From the NCBI GenBank assembly GCA_949282385.1, contig CASDOP010000006.1, forward strand, positions 1 through 64,000: a DNA stretch of 64,000 nt. Direction: 5' to 3'. Below the pieces are notes generated by a model. That model was given only the letters and a program-made list of their open reading frames with translations. It did no database searches and was not told the DNA's origin. The stretch comes from an uncultured Clostridia bacterium (GTDB lineage Bacteria; Bacillota; Clostridia; Christensenellales; Borkfalkiaceae). The position numbers were made by a program, and so were the translations under genes. Numbering within the stretch: position 1 is the stretch's first letter; every line of letters starts with the position of its first letter. Below are positions 57,556 to 64,000 of this stretch, one piece after another.

Positions 57556-59094
57556 TTATTCGACTATGAGTTTACCGCAATTCTTGTTGATTATTTCAGG
57601 TCCTTCCACGCCCTCAAACTTAACGTTTTTGAGCGTAACTTTTTCTACGTTGTCGATATAAAGCCCTTCCTTGCAGTATTCGCGCACAAACTCGAGCATT
57701 GCGGGTTTGAAGGGCTTTGCGTCCTTCTTGAAGGAGAAAGAAACGTTTTCGAGCGTGATTTCCTTTACTGGCTGTTCAACAAGACCGTCGAAATAAGCGC
57801 ACATGCACTCGCAATCGGTGCATTCGATGTCCTTGAAAGTGAACTTGCCCATATAAGGCGTATCGTCGCCTACAGGGTGCTTTTCACGCGACCAGACGTA
57901 TTCGGTATGTCCGTCGGGATCGCAGAAATAGTACATGTTCAGCACAAGAGGCGTTATAACGTTTTCCATCTTTATATTTTCAAAGAGTACGCCGTCGATT
58001 ATGGAATCCTTGCCTCTGCCCCTTCTGGACTTTATGCGCAGACCTCTGTCGGTATGTCTGAACAGGCACTGGCAAACGGTTAAATCTCTGACGCCGCCCG
58101 AAATTTCGCTGCCAAGAACGATTGCGCCGTGTCCGTCCTTGAAGAGGTCGTTGCGTATCGTGTGGCGGCTTGCGGGCGTCTTATACTTGGAGCCCATGTA
58201 AATCTTGCCTGCCTTTACCGCTACGCAGTCGTCGCCGACGGAGAACACGCAGCCGACAATATCCACTTTGTCGCAGCTTTCGGGGTCAAGACCGTCTGTG
58301 TTGGGACCCGTATAAGGGTTCTGAACGCGCAGGTCGAAGAAGCCTAAATTCTTAGAGAAGAAGGGATGCAGGTTCCATGCCGCCGAATTTTTGCAGGTTA
58401 CGCCGTGGAAGACGACGTTTTCGCACTTATTCAAAGTTACAAGTCTGGGGCGGGCGACCTCTCTTCCCTTGGGTCTGTCCCACCATGTGGATTTGTCTGC
58501 GTTGCCGTTTATCGTGCCTTCGCCGACAATCATTATGTTGCGCTGTTTGTATGCCGAAACGAACGACTGATGGCAGGGATGAGGATTGCCTTCCCAAGTT
58601 GCCAGAATTTCTTCCGTGCCGTCGCCGTGTTCGATTTTTGCGGGAACATAGGGATAATGTTCCTCTACTATGTCGCCCAAAAGCTCTGCGCCCTTGCAGA
58701 GTTCGACGGTGATGTCGCTCGCAAGCACTATGGGTCTTATATAGTAGCTGCCTTCTGGCACTATTACCCTGCCGCCCTTGGGGCAGCTGTCGATAGCCAT
58801 CTGCACATAGTACGTATCGTCCGTTTTGCCGTCGCCTTTTGCGCCCAGATCTTTTACGTTGACTGTGCCGCTTTCCTTAAGCGTTCTGAAAGTCAAAGAC
58901 GATTTGTCCGAGGATACCGCTACGGTATATTCGGTGTCGGGTGTGAGATTGAAGAGCGAAAAGACGTTGGTATCTTTTTCTTCAACCGCTTTGCCGTTCA
59001 GTGTAACGGTATATTTTTCGGGGCTGTAATAAGGTACCTTGTTATCGAGTTCAAAGCACGCGGACGTGCCAGATACGAACAGCAATTTAAACAT
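57556..59094 (-). CDS. GH28 polygalacturonase-type hydrolase
   Basis: A 512-residue right-handed beta-helix enzyme with a short N-terminal fibronectin III-like domain (about residues 1-70). Catalytic aspartates are Asp267 (NTDGLD) and Asp288/Asp289 (GDDC), with His322 (GHGA) and RGLRIKS. It hydrolyses alpha-1,4-galacturonan or a related rhamnogalacturonan. No signal peptide, so it probably trims imported oligosaccharides. It overlaps the upstream membrane gene by 8 bases. Confidence 0.92.
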   Translation of the reverse strand: MFKLLFVSGTSACFELDNKVPYYSPEKYTVTLNGKAVEEKDTNVFSLFNLTPDTEYTVAVSSDKSSLTFRTLKESGTVNVKDLGAKGDGKTDDTYYVQMAIDSCPKGGRVIVPEGSYYIRPIVLASDITVELCKGAELLGDIVEEHYPYVPAKIEHGDGTEEILATWEGNPHPCHQSFVSAYKQRNIMIVGEGTINGNADKSTWWDRPKGREVARPRLVTLNKCENVVFHGVTCKNSAAWNLHPFFSKNLGFFDLRVQNPYTGPNTDGLDPESCDKVDIVGCVFSVGDDCVAVKAGKIYMGSKYKTPASRHTIRNDLFKDGHGAIVLGSEISGGVRDLTVCQCLFRHTDRGLRIKSRRGRGKDSIIDGVLFENIKMENVITPLVLNMYYFCDPDGHTEYVWSREKHPVGDDTPYMGKFTFKDIECTDCECMCAYFDGLVEQPVKEITLENVSFSFKKDAKPFKPAMLEFVREYCKEGLYIDNVEKVTLKNVKFEGVEGPEIINKNCGKLIVE

Positions 59095-59833
59095 AATTGT
59101 TTTCCTCCGCCTTTTTGGCTTTTTTCTTTTTAACGAGATAAACGATTAAATCCTTTATGCCTATAAACGCCATATCGGCTATCACAGTGAACACGCCGTA
59201 CAAAAGCGGCTCGACGCCGACGTTGATGTTACTCGACGCCGCGGTTCCGTTTATAACGTCTATAAGCAAATTAATTCCTTGATACATGTAGGTAACGACG
59301 AACGATACCGCCACGTAATAGATTACGTTTGTAAGAAAAGTCCAGTATTTTTTAAACGGGAACGGGAACATCATATATGCGTCGTATTCATTGTCGCTGG
59401 ACTGGAAATAACGCATGGCGGGATTTACGAGAACGTCAACAACTATGCCGAGAACTACGCCCGTCAGAATAATTCTGTTCTCATCGTTTGTGATTATCGA
59501 ACCTAAACCCATGCCGATGATGTAACACACCATGCCCGCAAACCAGAATTTTATCACGAGTGCTTTAATCCATGTGGGCACTCTTGAAAGTCTGTCGAGC
59601 TTGTAAGGGTTAAATTGCTTGCCTCCGGATGATTTGGAGGCATATTCCTTCTCCTCGCCCTGCCCGGCAGCTTCGCTTCCTATGCAATCCTTGACGTCAT
59701 AGGAAACCTTTTTGCCGTCGTCGGGCGCCTGATCGTTTTTTAAAATATAAACAAGTTCATCGACTTTATCGACCTTGAGGTCGTAATAATTTTCGATTGT
59801 TGTTTCCTTGTTTTTCTTTTTCTTTTTTGACAT
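59087..59833 (-). CDS. Unrecognised membrane protein in the pectin operon (1)
   Basis: A 248-residue protein: a basic then acidic N-terminal cytoplasmic region of about 85 residues, then about five membrane spans and a Lys-rich C-terminus (KKKKAKKAEE). No EAA loop of ABC permeases was seen. It overlaps GH28 by 8 bases and is last of the four membrane genes of the operon. A transport-linked role is inferred from position only. Confidence 0.7.
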   Translation of the reverse strand: MSKKKKKNKETTIENYYDLKVDKVDELVYILKNDQAPDDGKKVSYDVKDCIGSEAAGQGEEKEYASKSSGGKQFNPYKLDRLSRVPTWIKALVIKFWFAGMVCYIIGMGLGSIITNDENRIILTGVVLGIVVDVLVNPAMRYFQSSDNEYDAYMMFPFPFKKYWTFLTNVIYYVAVSFVVTYMYQGINLLIDVINGTAASSNINVGVEPLLYGVFTVIADMAFIGIKDLIVYLVKKKKAKKAEENNYV

Positions 59834-59848
59834 TTTACCTTTTTAGTT

Positions 59849-59881
59849 AAATAACCGACAATTCATCATTGCCGGTTATTT
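59849..59881 (-). other. Intercistronic hairpin in the pectin operon
   Basis: A 14-bp stem with one mismatch (59849-59862 / 59868-59881) and loop TCATC, without a T tract, in the gap between the 59903 and 59087 genes; likely a processing or stability element. Confidence 0.55.
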
Positions 59882-59902
59882 TCAATTATAAATAAACTTG
59901 AA

Positions 59903-60580
59903 TTAATCCTGCAGATCGATTTGCTGCATGTTTTCCGTTGCGGATTCCAGCTTGATGCTCGTATCTACCTTCATTATCAACTTTCTGTAGAGAGGCATCG
60001 TAAGGATAAGCACCAACGAAACGCCAAGCAGTATGATGTGGGTAATAGTGAGCGTAAACGAAGATTCAAACAACTTCGTAGCTTCAGGAATGTTCGCATT
60101 GTTATCAATGTAGTTAACCTGATAACCTTCCTTCATAAGTATGAAGTAGAACACTTCGCAAACGATCATTATAATTATCATAGCGAGCGTTACGGCAAGC
60201 ATCATGAGGTTGACATGCATCTTTACTCCCGACTCTTCCATTGTAACAACGACTTTACTGTTAATGGGTTTGAGCTTGGGGAAGGAGTTGAGGTAAGCTA
60301 CGAGTACGAGTATGGAAAGAAGGGTATTTACGAATACCATCAGACCTACCCACTCGATTTCTTCGCCGTAATAGACTATCAGTTCGGAATAAATTGCAAG
60401 AGAAAGAAGGTTGAATACCGTTACTATGAACAAGAAGACAAAGCCTATGTTCTGAGGTTTGCGCTTGATGGCAACCATTCTCTTACGGAACCATTCCTTT
60501 ATTCCTGCGCCTACTTTTGATAATGCTGAAGGTTTATTTTCTTCAGGGTTAGTCGCTACAATCTGTTCGTTTTCTGACAT
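59903..60580 (-). CDS. Unrecognised membrane protein in the pectin operon (2)
   Basis: A 225-residue protein with a charged N-terminus and four membrane spans paired as helix-loop-helix (about 46-66, 80-100, 128-150, 186-206) around a central cytoplasmic loop. The same topology is seen in the 61653 and 62249 genes. No enzyme motif. It starts 12 bases after the ATPase stop, so the two are coupled. Confidence 0.72.
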   Translation of the reverse strand: MSENEQIVATNPEENKPSALSKVGAGIKEWFRKRMVAIKRKPQNIGFVFLFIVTVFNLLSLAIYSELIVYYGEEIEWVGLMVFVNTLLSILVLVAYLNSFPKLKPINSKVVVTMEESGVKMHVNLMMLAVTLAMIIIMIVCEVFYFILMKEGYQVNYIDNNANIPEATKLFESSFTLTITHIILLGVSLVLILTMPLYRKLIMKVDTSIKLESATENMQQIDLQD

Positions 60581-60592
60581 AATAAACCTCCC

Positions 60593-61660
60593 TTATCTTA
60601 TAGCGTTAGTAGTTTCTTTATCGAAGAAATGCATCTTTTCGCTGTCGAAACCAACTTTAATTTCATCGCCGTACTTGTAGTCCGTCCACTTGGGAATTTT
60701 ATAAACAACCTGTTTTACGCCGCATATCTTTCCGTGTATAAGGGTGTTCATTCCGAGGTTTTCATTGTTCGTTACGGTGAATGGTATGTTGCCGCTCATT
60801 GTGAAGTTTTCAGGTCTTACGCCGAGAATAACTTCTTTACCGTCATAATCTTTCAAAAGAACTTGCTGTTCTTCAGTAAGCTTGTACTCAAACAGATCGC
60901 AGACGAACTTGCCGCCTTCCACTTTTCCTTCAAACATATTCATGGGGGGGAGACCGATGAACGTTGCTACGAAGGTGTTAGCAGGGGTTTCGTAAAGTTC
61001 GATGGGTTTGCCTATCTGCTGAACGTGTCCCATTGACATGCAGACTATTCTGTCGGCAAGGGTAAGAGCTTCGGTCTGATCGTGAGTAACGTACATCATA
61101 GTAGCATTGAGCTTTTTATGAAGAAGCATTATCTCGCGTCTCATTGAACCGCGCAACTTCGCATCGAGGTTGGACAAAGGTTCGTCGAAGAGGAAAACCT
61201 TGGGATTTCTTACTATCGCACGACCCATTGCAACACGCTGACGCTGACCGCCGGAGAGCTGCTTGGGTTTTTTATTGAGCTGCGTTTTGAGGTCGAGTAT
61301 CTCTGCAGCAGCCATTACTTTTCTGTGTATTACTTCTTTATTCTCTTTACGAAGAACAAGCGAGAACGCCATGTTTTCGTAAATTGTCATGTGTCCGTAG
61401 AGAGCATAGTTCTGGAAAACCATCGCTATATCTCTGTCCTTGGGAGGAAGACGAGTGCAATCTTTTCCGTCAATTACAAGCTTGCCGCTCGTAATGTCTT
61501 CAAGACCTGCCACCATTCTTAAAGTAGTCGATTTACCGCAACCCGAGGGTCCGACGAGTACTATGAATTCGCCGTCCGCAATGTCGAGGTTGAAATCCCA
61601 TACGGCCTGAACTCCGCCGTCATATATCTTTTCGATATGTTCCAAACTTACGTTAGGCAT
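60593..61660 (-). CDS. Sugar ABC transporter ATPase (MsmX/UgpC type)
   Basis: A 355-residue ATPase: Walker A GPSGCGKST, signature LSGGQRQRVAMGRAI, Walker B VFLFDEPLSNLDAKLR, and a C-terminal OB/TOBE regulatory domain. This type energises many oligosaccharide importers. The start is set at MPNVSLEHIEKIYDGG with AGGAGG upstream; it overlaps the preceding gene by 8 bases. The matching permeases are not visible in the window. Confidence 0.95.
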   Translation of the reverse strand: MPNVSLEHIEKIYDGGVQAVWDFNLDIADGEFIVLVGPSGCGKSTTLRMVAGLEDITSGKLVIDGKDCTRLPPKDRDIAMVFQNYALYGHMTIYENMAFSLVLRKENKEVIHRKVMAAAEILDLKTQLNKKPKQLSGGQRQRVAMGRAIVRNPKVFLFDEPLSNLDAKLRGSMRREIMLLHKKLNATMMYVTHDQTEALTLADRIVCMSMGHVQQIGKPIELYETPANTFVATFIGLPPMNMFEGKVEGGKFVCDLFEYKLTEEQQVLLKDYDGKEVILGVRPENFTMSGNIPFTVTNNENLGMNTLIHGKICGVKQVVYKIPKWTDYKYGDEIKVGFDSEKMHFFDKETTNAIR

Positions 61661-62246
61661 TTGCTTCACCTCCTGTGAGTGTATCCTCGGCAGCTTCTTC
61701 TTTGAGAGCCGCTTCAAGATCTACGTTGCCTTCATCGACGTCTTTGACGAACTTCTGAAGCTTGGTTGCCTTAAGATAACCAAACACGCCGGCAACTATG
61801 AAGCATGCAGCCGATAGACACAGGAAAGCTATGAACAGGACAAACATTCCGCTGTCAGTGAGCTGAACCGTGCCGGATATACCCTTCTTGTACAACTTTG
61901 TATAAGACGTAAGAGGATATATGAAAATTCTGATTATCTGAATAACCGCAAGTCCGAAGGCTACATAAGAGAAGCGCTTGTCGTAATTCTTAATTCTTTC
62001 AGATGTAAGGAAAGCGACGAGCAACACGAGAAGATTGATTATAACCGATGCTCCGTGGATAAATGAATAAACGGTAGAACCGTCGGTATATACAGTCTTA
62101 ATGCCGCATACCTGCTTATACATAAACATAAAGTATAAGCAATTGAAAACTATACCGAGTATGGCAAGGTTACCTGCCATTTTATTCTTGCTATAGCGCA
62201 TCAGGTCATTGCTGATTACAGGGTTAGTCTTAACATTTTTTTTCAT
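61653..62246 (-). CDS. Unrecognised membrane protein in the pectin operon (3)
   Basis: A 197-residue protein with four membrane spans (about 24-44, 66-86, 92-112, 130-155) and a short acidic C-terminus (DVDEGNVDLEAALKEEAAEDT). Overlaps the ATPase start by 8 bases. Topology parallels genes 59903 and 62249. Confidence 0.72.
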   Translation of the reverse strand: MKKNVKTNPVISNDLMRYSKNKMAGNLAILGIVFNCLYFMFMYKQVCGIKTVYTDGSTVYSFIHGASVIINLLVLLVAFLTSERIKNYDKRFSYVAFGLAVIQIIRIFIYPLTSYTKLYKKGISGTVQLTDSGMFVLFIAFLCLSAACFIVAGVFGYLKATKLQKFVKDVDEGNVDLEAALKEEAAEDTLTGGEANA

Positions 62247-62248
62247 AT

Positions 62249-62875
62249 TCAGGCACCCTCCTTTACAGCACTATTTTCGAGCAGTTTCTTTTCACCGCGC
62301 ATAAGCATAACCTTCCATACGAGGTTTGCAATAAGTGCAAGAGATGCAAGTATTATGATAGGATAGAGTACATAACCCAGCTCAAAATTCCATGTAGCTG
62401 CAGTACATACTATATTTTTCTTTCCGATGATAGCAAACAGCCTGTCGTAATATGTGGGATCTGCTATAATATCGAGGAATCTGGTGTAGAATACAGTATT
62501 TTGAATAAGAATATATATAGATATTGCAATATTCGCTATGCTGACAATACCGATTGCCACATAGTTCGAGATATAATAATTTCTTCTTTTATTGGTTGCG
62601 GTTATATACAAAAGAACGCCGCAAAGTATAATTACTATTGAAAGTATAAGCAATAAATCATTAAAAGGCTGAACATCTTGATAAATTGTGGCTTCAGGCA
62701 TAGCAACCGGCTGACCGCCAATCACGCCTTCATATGTGCTTCCGTCCTGGTTGAGCGTTCCGCCTATCGCACCAAGACCTGCAGAACAGTATATAAAGCA
62801 ATATACTGCCGACAATGCGCCAAGGATAATCATTAAAAGGCACATTATCTTTTGAAATTTCATTTGAGTTTTCAT
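62249..62875 (-). CDS. Unrecognised membrane protein in the pectin operon (4)
   Basis: A 208-residue protein with four or five spans and a 40-residue extracytoplasmic loop after the first (GGTLNQDGSTYEGVIGGQ...). The start is set at MKTQMKFQKIM, with GGGGGAG upstream; an earlier in-frame ATG lies within a GC hairpin. It sits 2 bases before the 61653 gene and follows the solute-binding protein. Confidence 0.72.
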   Translation of the reverse strand: MKTQMKFQKIMCLLMIILGALSAVYCFIYCSAGLGAIGGTLNQDGSTYEGVIGGQPVAMPEATIYQDVQPFNDLLLILSIVIILCGVLLYITATNKRRNYYISNYVAIGIVSIANIAISIYILIQNTVFYTRFLDIIADPTYYDRLFAIIGKKNIVCTAATWNFELGYVLYPIIILASLALIANLVWKVMLMRGEKKLLENSAVKEGA

Positions 62876-62900
62876 TATAACTCCCCCAAATTTTTTTGTA

Positions 62901-62927
62901 TGCGCCCGCGCCATAAGCGCGGGCGCA
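62901..62927 (-). other. GC hairpin after the solute-binding protein gene
   Basis: A perfect 11-bp stem (62901-62911 / 62917-62927) with a 5-base loop, between the solute-binding protein stop and the next gene. Such elements often raise solute-binding protein levels by stabilising that part of the mRNA. Confidence 0.6.
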
Positions 62928-62968
62928 CGCAAACTGTTAATTAACTACAACTTATAGTTCGGTTACAA

Positions 62969-64000
62969 TTAGCCGAGCGTTATTTCGACACCCTGCTGGC
63001 TGTAAGTTCCGGTGTAACCCTTGAAGATAATCCAGTGGAAGATCGAGTAGAAGTTCTTGGAGTCGGTGAGCTTCGTACCGGTCATACCCTTGAGGTCCTG
63101 CTGATTTGCATTGTCGATTACGCCCTGTTCAACGTTGTCGAGAGGAAGACCCGTAGGAACTACTGTGTACCAAGGATTTTCTCCGGGTATAAGCGAAGGA
63201 TGCTTAATCGTGCCGTTTGCAAGGCTTACGGAAACCTTAGTAGCTTCTGCTGCTGCTTCTGCTGCCGTGCACTGGTTCTCGAACGACTGATCCTTGACGC
63301 CCATGGGAAGGGTTGTACCAAGTACTTTACGAGCATAGTTCGTGAAGTTGCCGCGTGCCGAGAATGTTGCATTTACGCCATCGCTAGCTACGAAGCTTTC
63401 ATACATTTCGGTGGTAATCGTAGGCGTCATTTCGCCCTTGTAAAGTGTACCGGTGTAAAGTTCGTTGTTGAAAGTGAAGTACTGAGACTTATATTCATCC
63501 TTTACAACATACTGTCCGCCGACCTTTTCAGCAACGGTATCGATGCTAACATTCGTTACCTTTGTGCCATACCAAGTGCCGTTGGGGTTAACGTTGCCGT
63601 TGGTAGACTGAATGCCGAACGTTGAAAGAATCTGACCATCGTTAGAGAACAGGTAGTCAATGAATGTAAGAACTGCATTGAGCTTGTTGGGATCGTTCTT
63701 AACGCTTGCAGCAACTGCGAGACCGGAGGTCTTGGTTGAACGCCAGGATTCGGTAAATCTCATTATTGTATCCTTAACGCCGTCGCTGTTATCATCCCAG
63801 CGGGATACAGGAGTGCTTACGGGAGCAAACAGATAGTCATCGCTGGCAGACAGGTCAAACATCTGAGTCGTCTGAGTCTGCGAGTAGTCGTACATCATGA
63901 AGCCTGTGCCGGCTTTGTCTTTGCAGTTACCCTTGAGGTCAGAACCGGAAACGTTGCCGACCGTGCCGTTGGGCTGAACGTATTCTGCAACGAGACCTTC
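62969..64000 (-). CDS. Extracellular solute-binding protein (partial)
   Basis: The C-terminal 343 residues of a family 1 substrate-binding protein; the frame runs off the window end at 64000, so the N-terminus and signal peptide are missing. Visible features are TESWRSTKTSGLAVAASVKNDPNKLNAVLTFIDYLFSNDGQ, a typical C-lobe segment, and a terminal FHWIIFKGYTG. It probably captures pectin-derived oligosaccharides outside the cell for the ABC transporter whose ATPase lies downstream. Confidence 0.82.
   Translation of the reverse strand, partial: EGLVAEYVQPNGTVGNVSGSDLKGNCKDKAGTGFMMYDYSQTQTTQMFDLSASDDYLFAPVSTPVSRWDDNSDGVKDTIMRFTESWRSTKTSGLAVAASVKNDPNKLNAVLTFIDYLFSNDGQILSTFGIQSTNGNVNPNGTWYGTKVTNVSIDTVAEKVGGQYVVKDEYKSQYFTFNNELYTGTLYKGEMTPTITTEMYESFVASDGVNATFSARGNFTNYARKVLGTTLPMGVKDQSFENQCTAAEAAAEATKVSVSLANGTIKHPSLIPGENPWYTVVPTGLPLDNVEQGVIDNANQQDLKGMTGTKLTDSKNFYSIFHWIIFKGYTGTYSQQGVEITLG

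Noticed and set aside
56767..58083. A 438-residue open frame on the plus strand
   Set aside because: Antisense to GH105 and GH28, both of which have intact catalytic motifs.

Overview
The window looks like the chromosome of a strictly anaerobic, uncultured-type member of the Clostridia, most plausibly a Christensenellales relative. That placement is inference from gene content and order, since no rRNA gene is present. Supporting features are the Firmicutes clusters rpmG-secE-nusG-rplK-rplA, rplU-rpmA beside a radical SAM/DUF2344/RNase G operon, and rpmE-DUF1385-prmC-prfA. Anaerobic traits are a desulfoferrodoxin superoxide reductase, a CoA-disulfide reductase with a rhodanese domain, FeoAB iron uptake, a NifSU Fe-S system and a split B12-dependent methionine synthase. 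Base composition is moderate overall, with A+T-richer patches at about 16.7-19.4 kb and 59-64 kb. I found no tRNA, rRNA, CRISPR array, insertion sequence or prophage.

Layout. 1-0.5 kb: gene-poor repeats and two terminators. 0.5-3.0 kb: ribosomal/NusG/SecE operon (minus). 3.3-10 kb: SecB-like chaperone, the radical SAM/RNase G operon (plus), and rplU-rpmA with an acetyltransferase (minus). 10-14.5 kb: AraC regulator, desulfoferrodoxin, CoA-disulfide reductase, rhodanese, thioredoxin and a Crp/Fnr regulator, a redox island. 14.5-19.4 kb: unrecognised membrane and A+T-rich genes. 19.4-25.3 kb: rlmD, a J-like/DUF5685 pair, trpS and a GT28-like glycosyltransferase. 25.4-29.3 kb: metF, MetH activation domain, metH. 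29.6-33.9 kb: TtcA-like protein, NifU, NifS, Rrf2 regulator, NadA. 34-38.1 kb: glycogen branching enzyme and a GH13 amylase. 38.3-43.6 kb: KDPG aldolase, PnuC, ThrC, a P-loop protein, an aminotransferase. 44-48.5 kb: lipoprotein, feoA-feoA-feoB-Cys-rich protein operon, DtxR regulator. 48.5-51.8 kb: prfA, DUF1385-PrmC fusion, rpmE. 51.9-56.4 kb: plus-strand oxidoreductase, cardiolipin synthase, HAD phosphatase, YfcE phosphoesterase and two paralogous small membrane proteins. 56.4-64 kb: pectin operon (GH105, GH28, ABC ATPase, solute-binding protein and four unrecognised membrane proteins).

Regulation is unusually legible. Near-consensus promoters with 16-18 bp spacers precede most transcription units. 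A 10-bp-arm inverted repeat covers the -35 region of nifS, and a same-geometry copy covers the -10/start region of nadA; the Rrf2 gene lies between these two units. A 13-bp palindrome sits at about -41 of the predicted trxA promoter, next to the Crp/Fnr gene. Two CC-NN-GG palindromes lie between the DtxR gene and the feo promoter. At least three promoters (metF, the oxidoreductase at 51914, the HAD gene at 54347) place the predicted transcription start on or within about two bases of the ATG with no Shine-Dalgarno, which suggests leaderless mRNAs.

The most distinctive candidates for something undescribed are the pectin-linked ABC operon, with several 4-TM proteins and no recognisable permease in view; the DUF5685/J-like pair; and the tandem small membrane paralogs at 55.8-56.3 kb.
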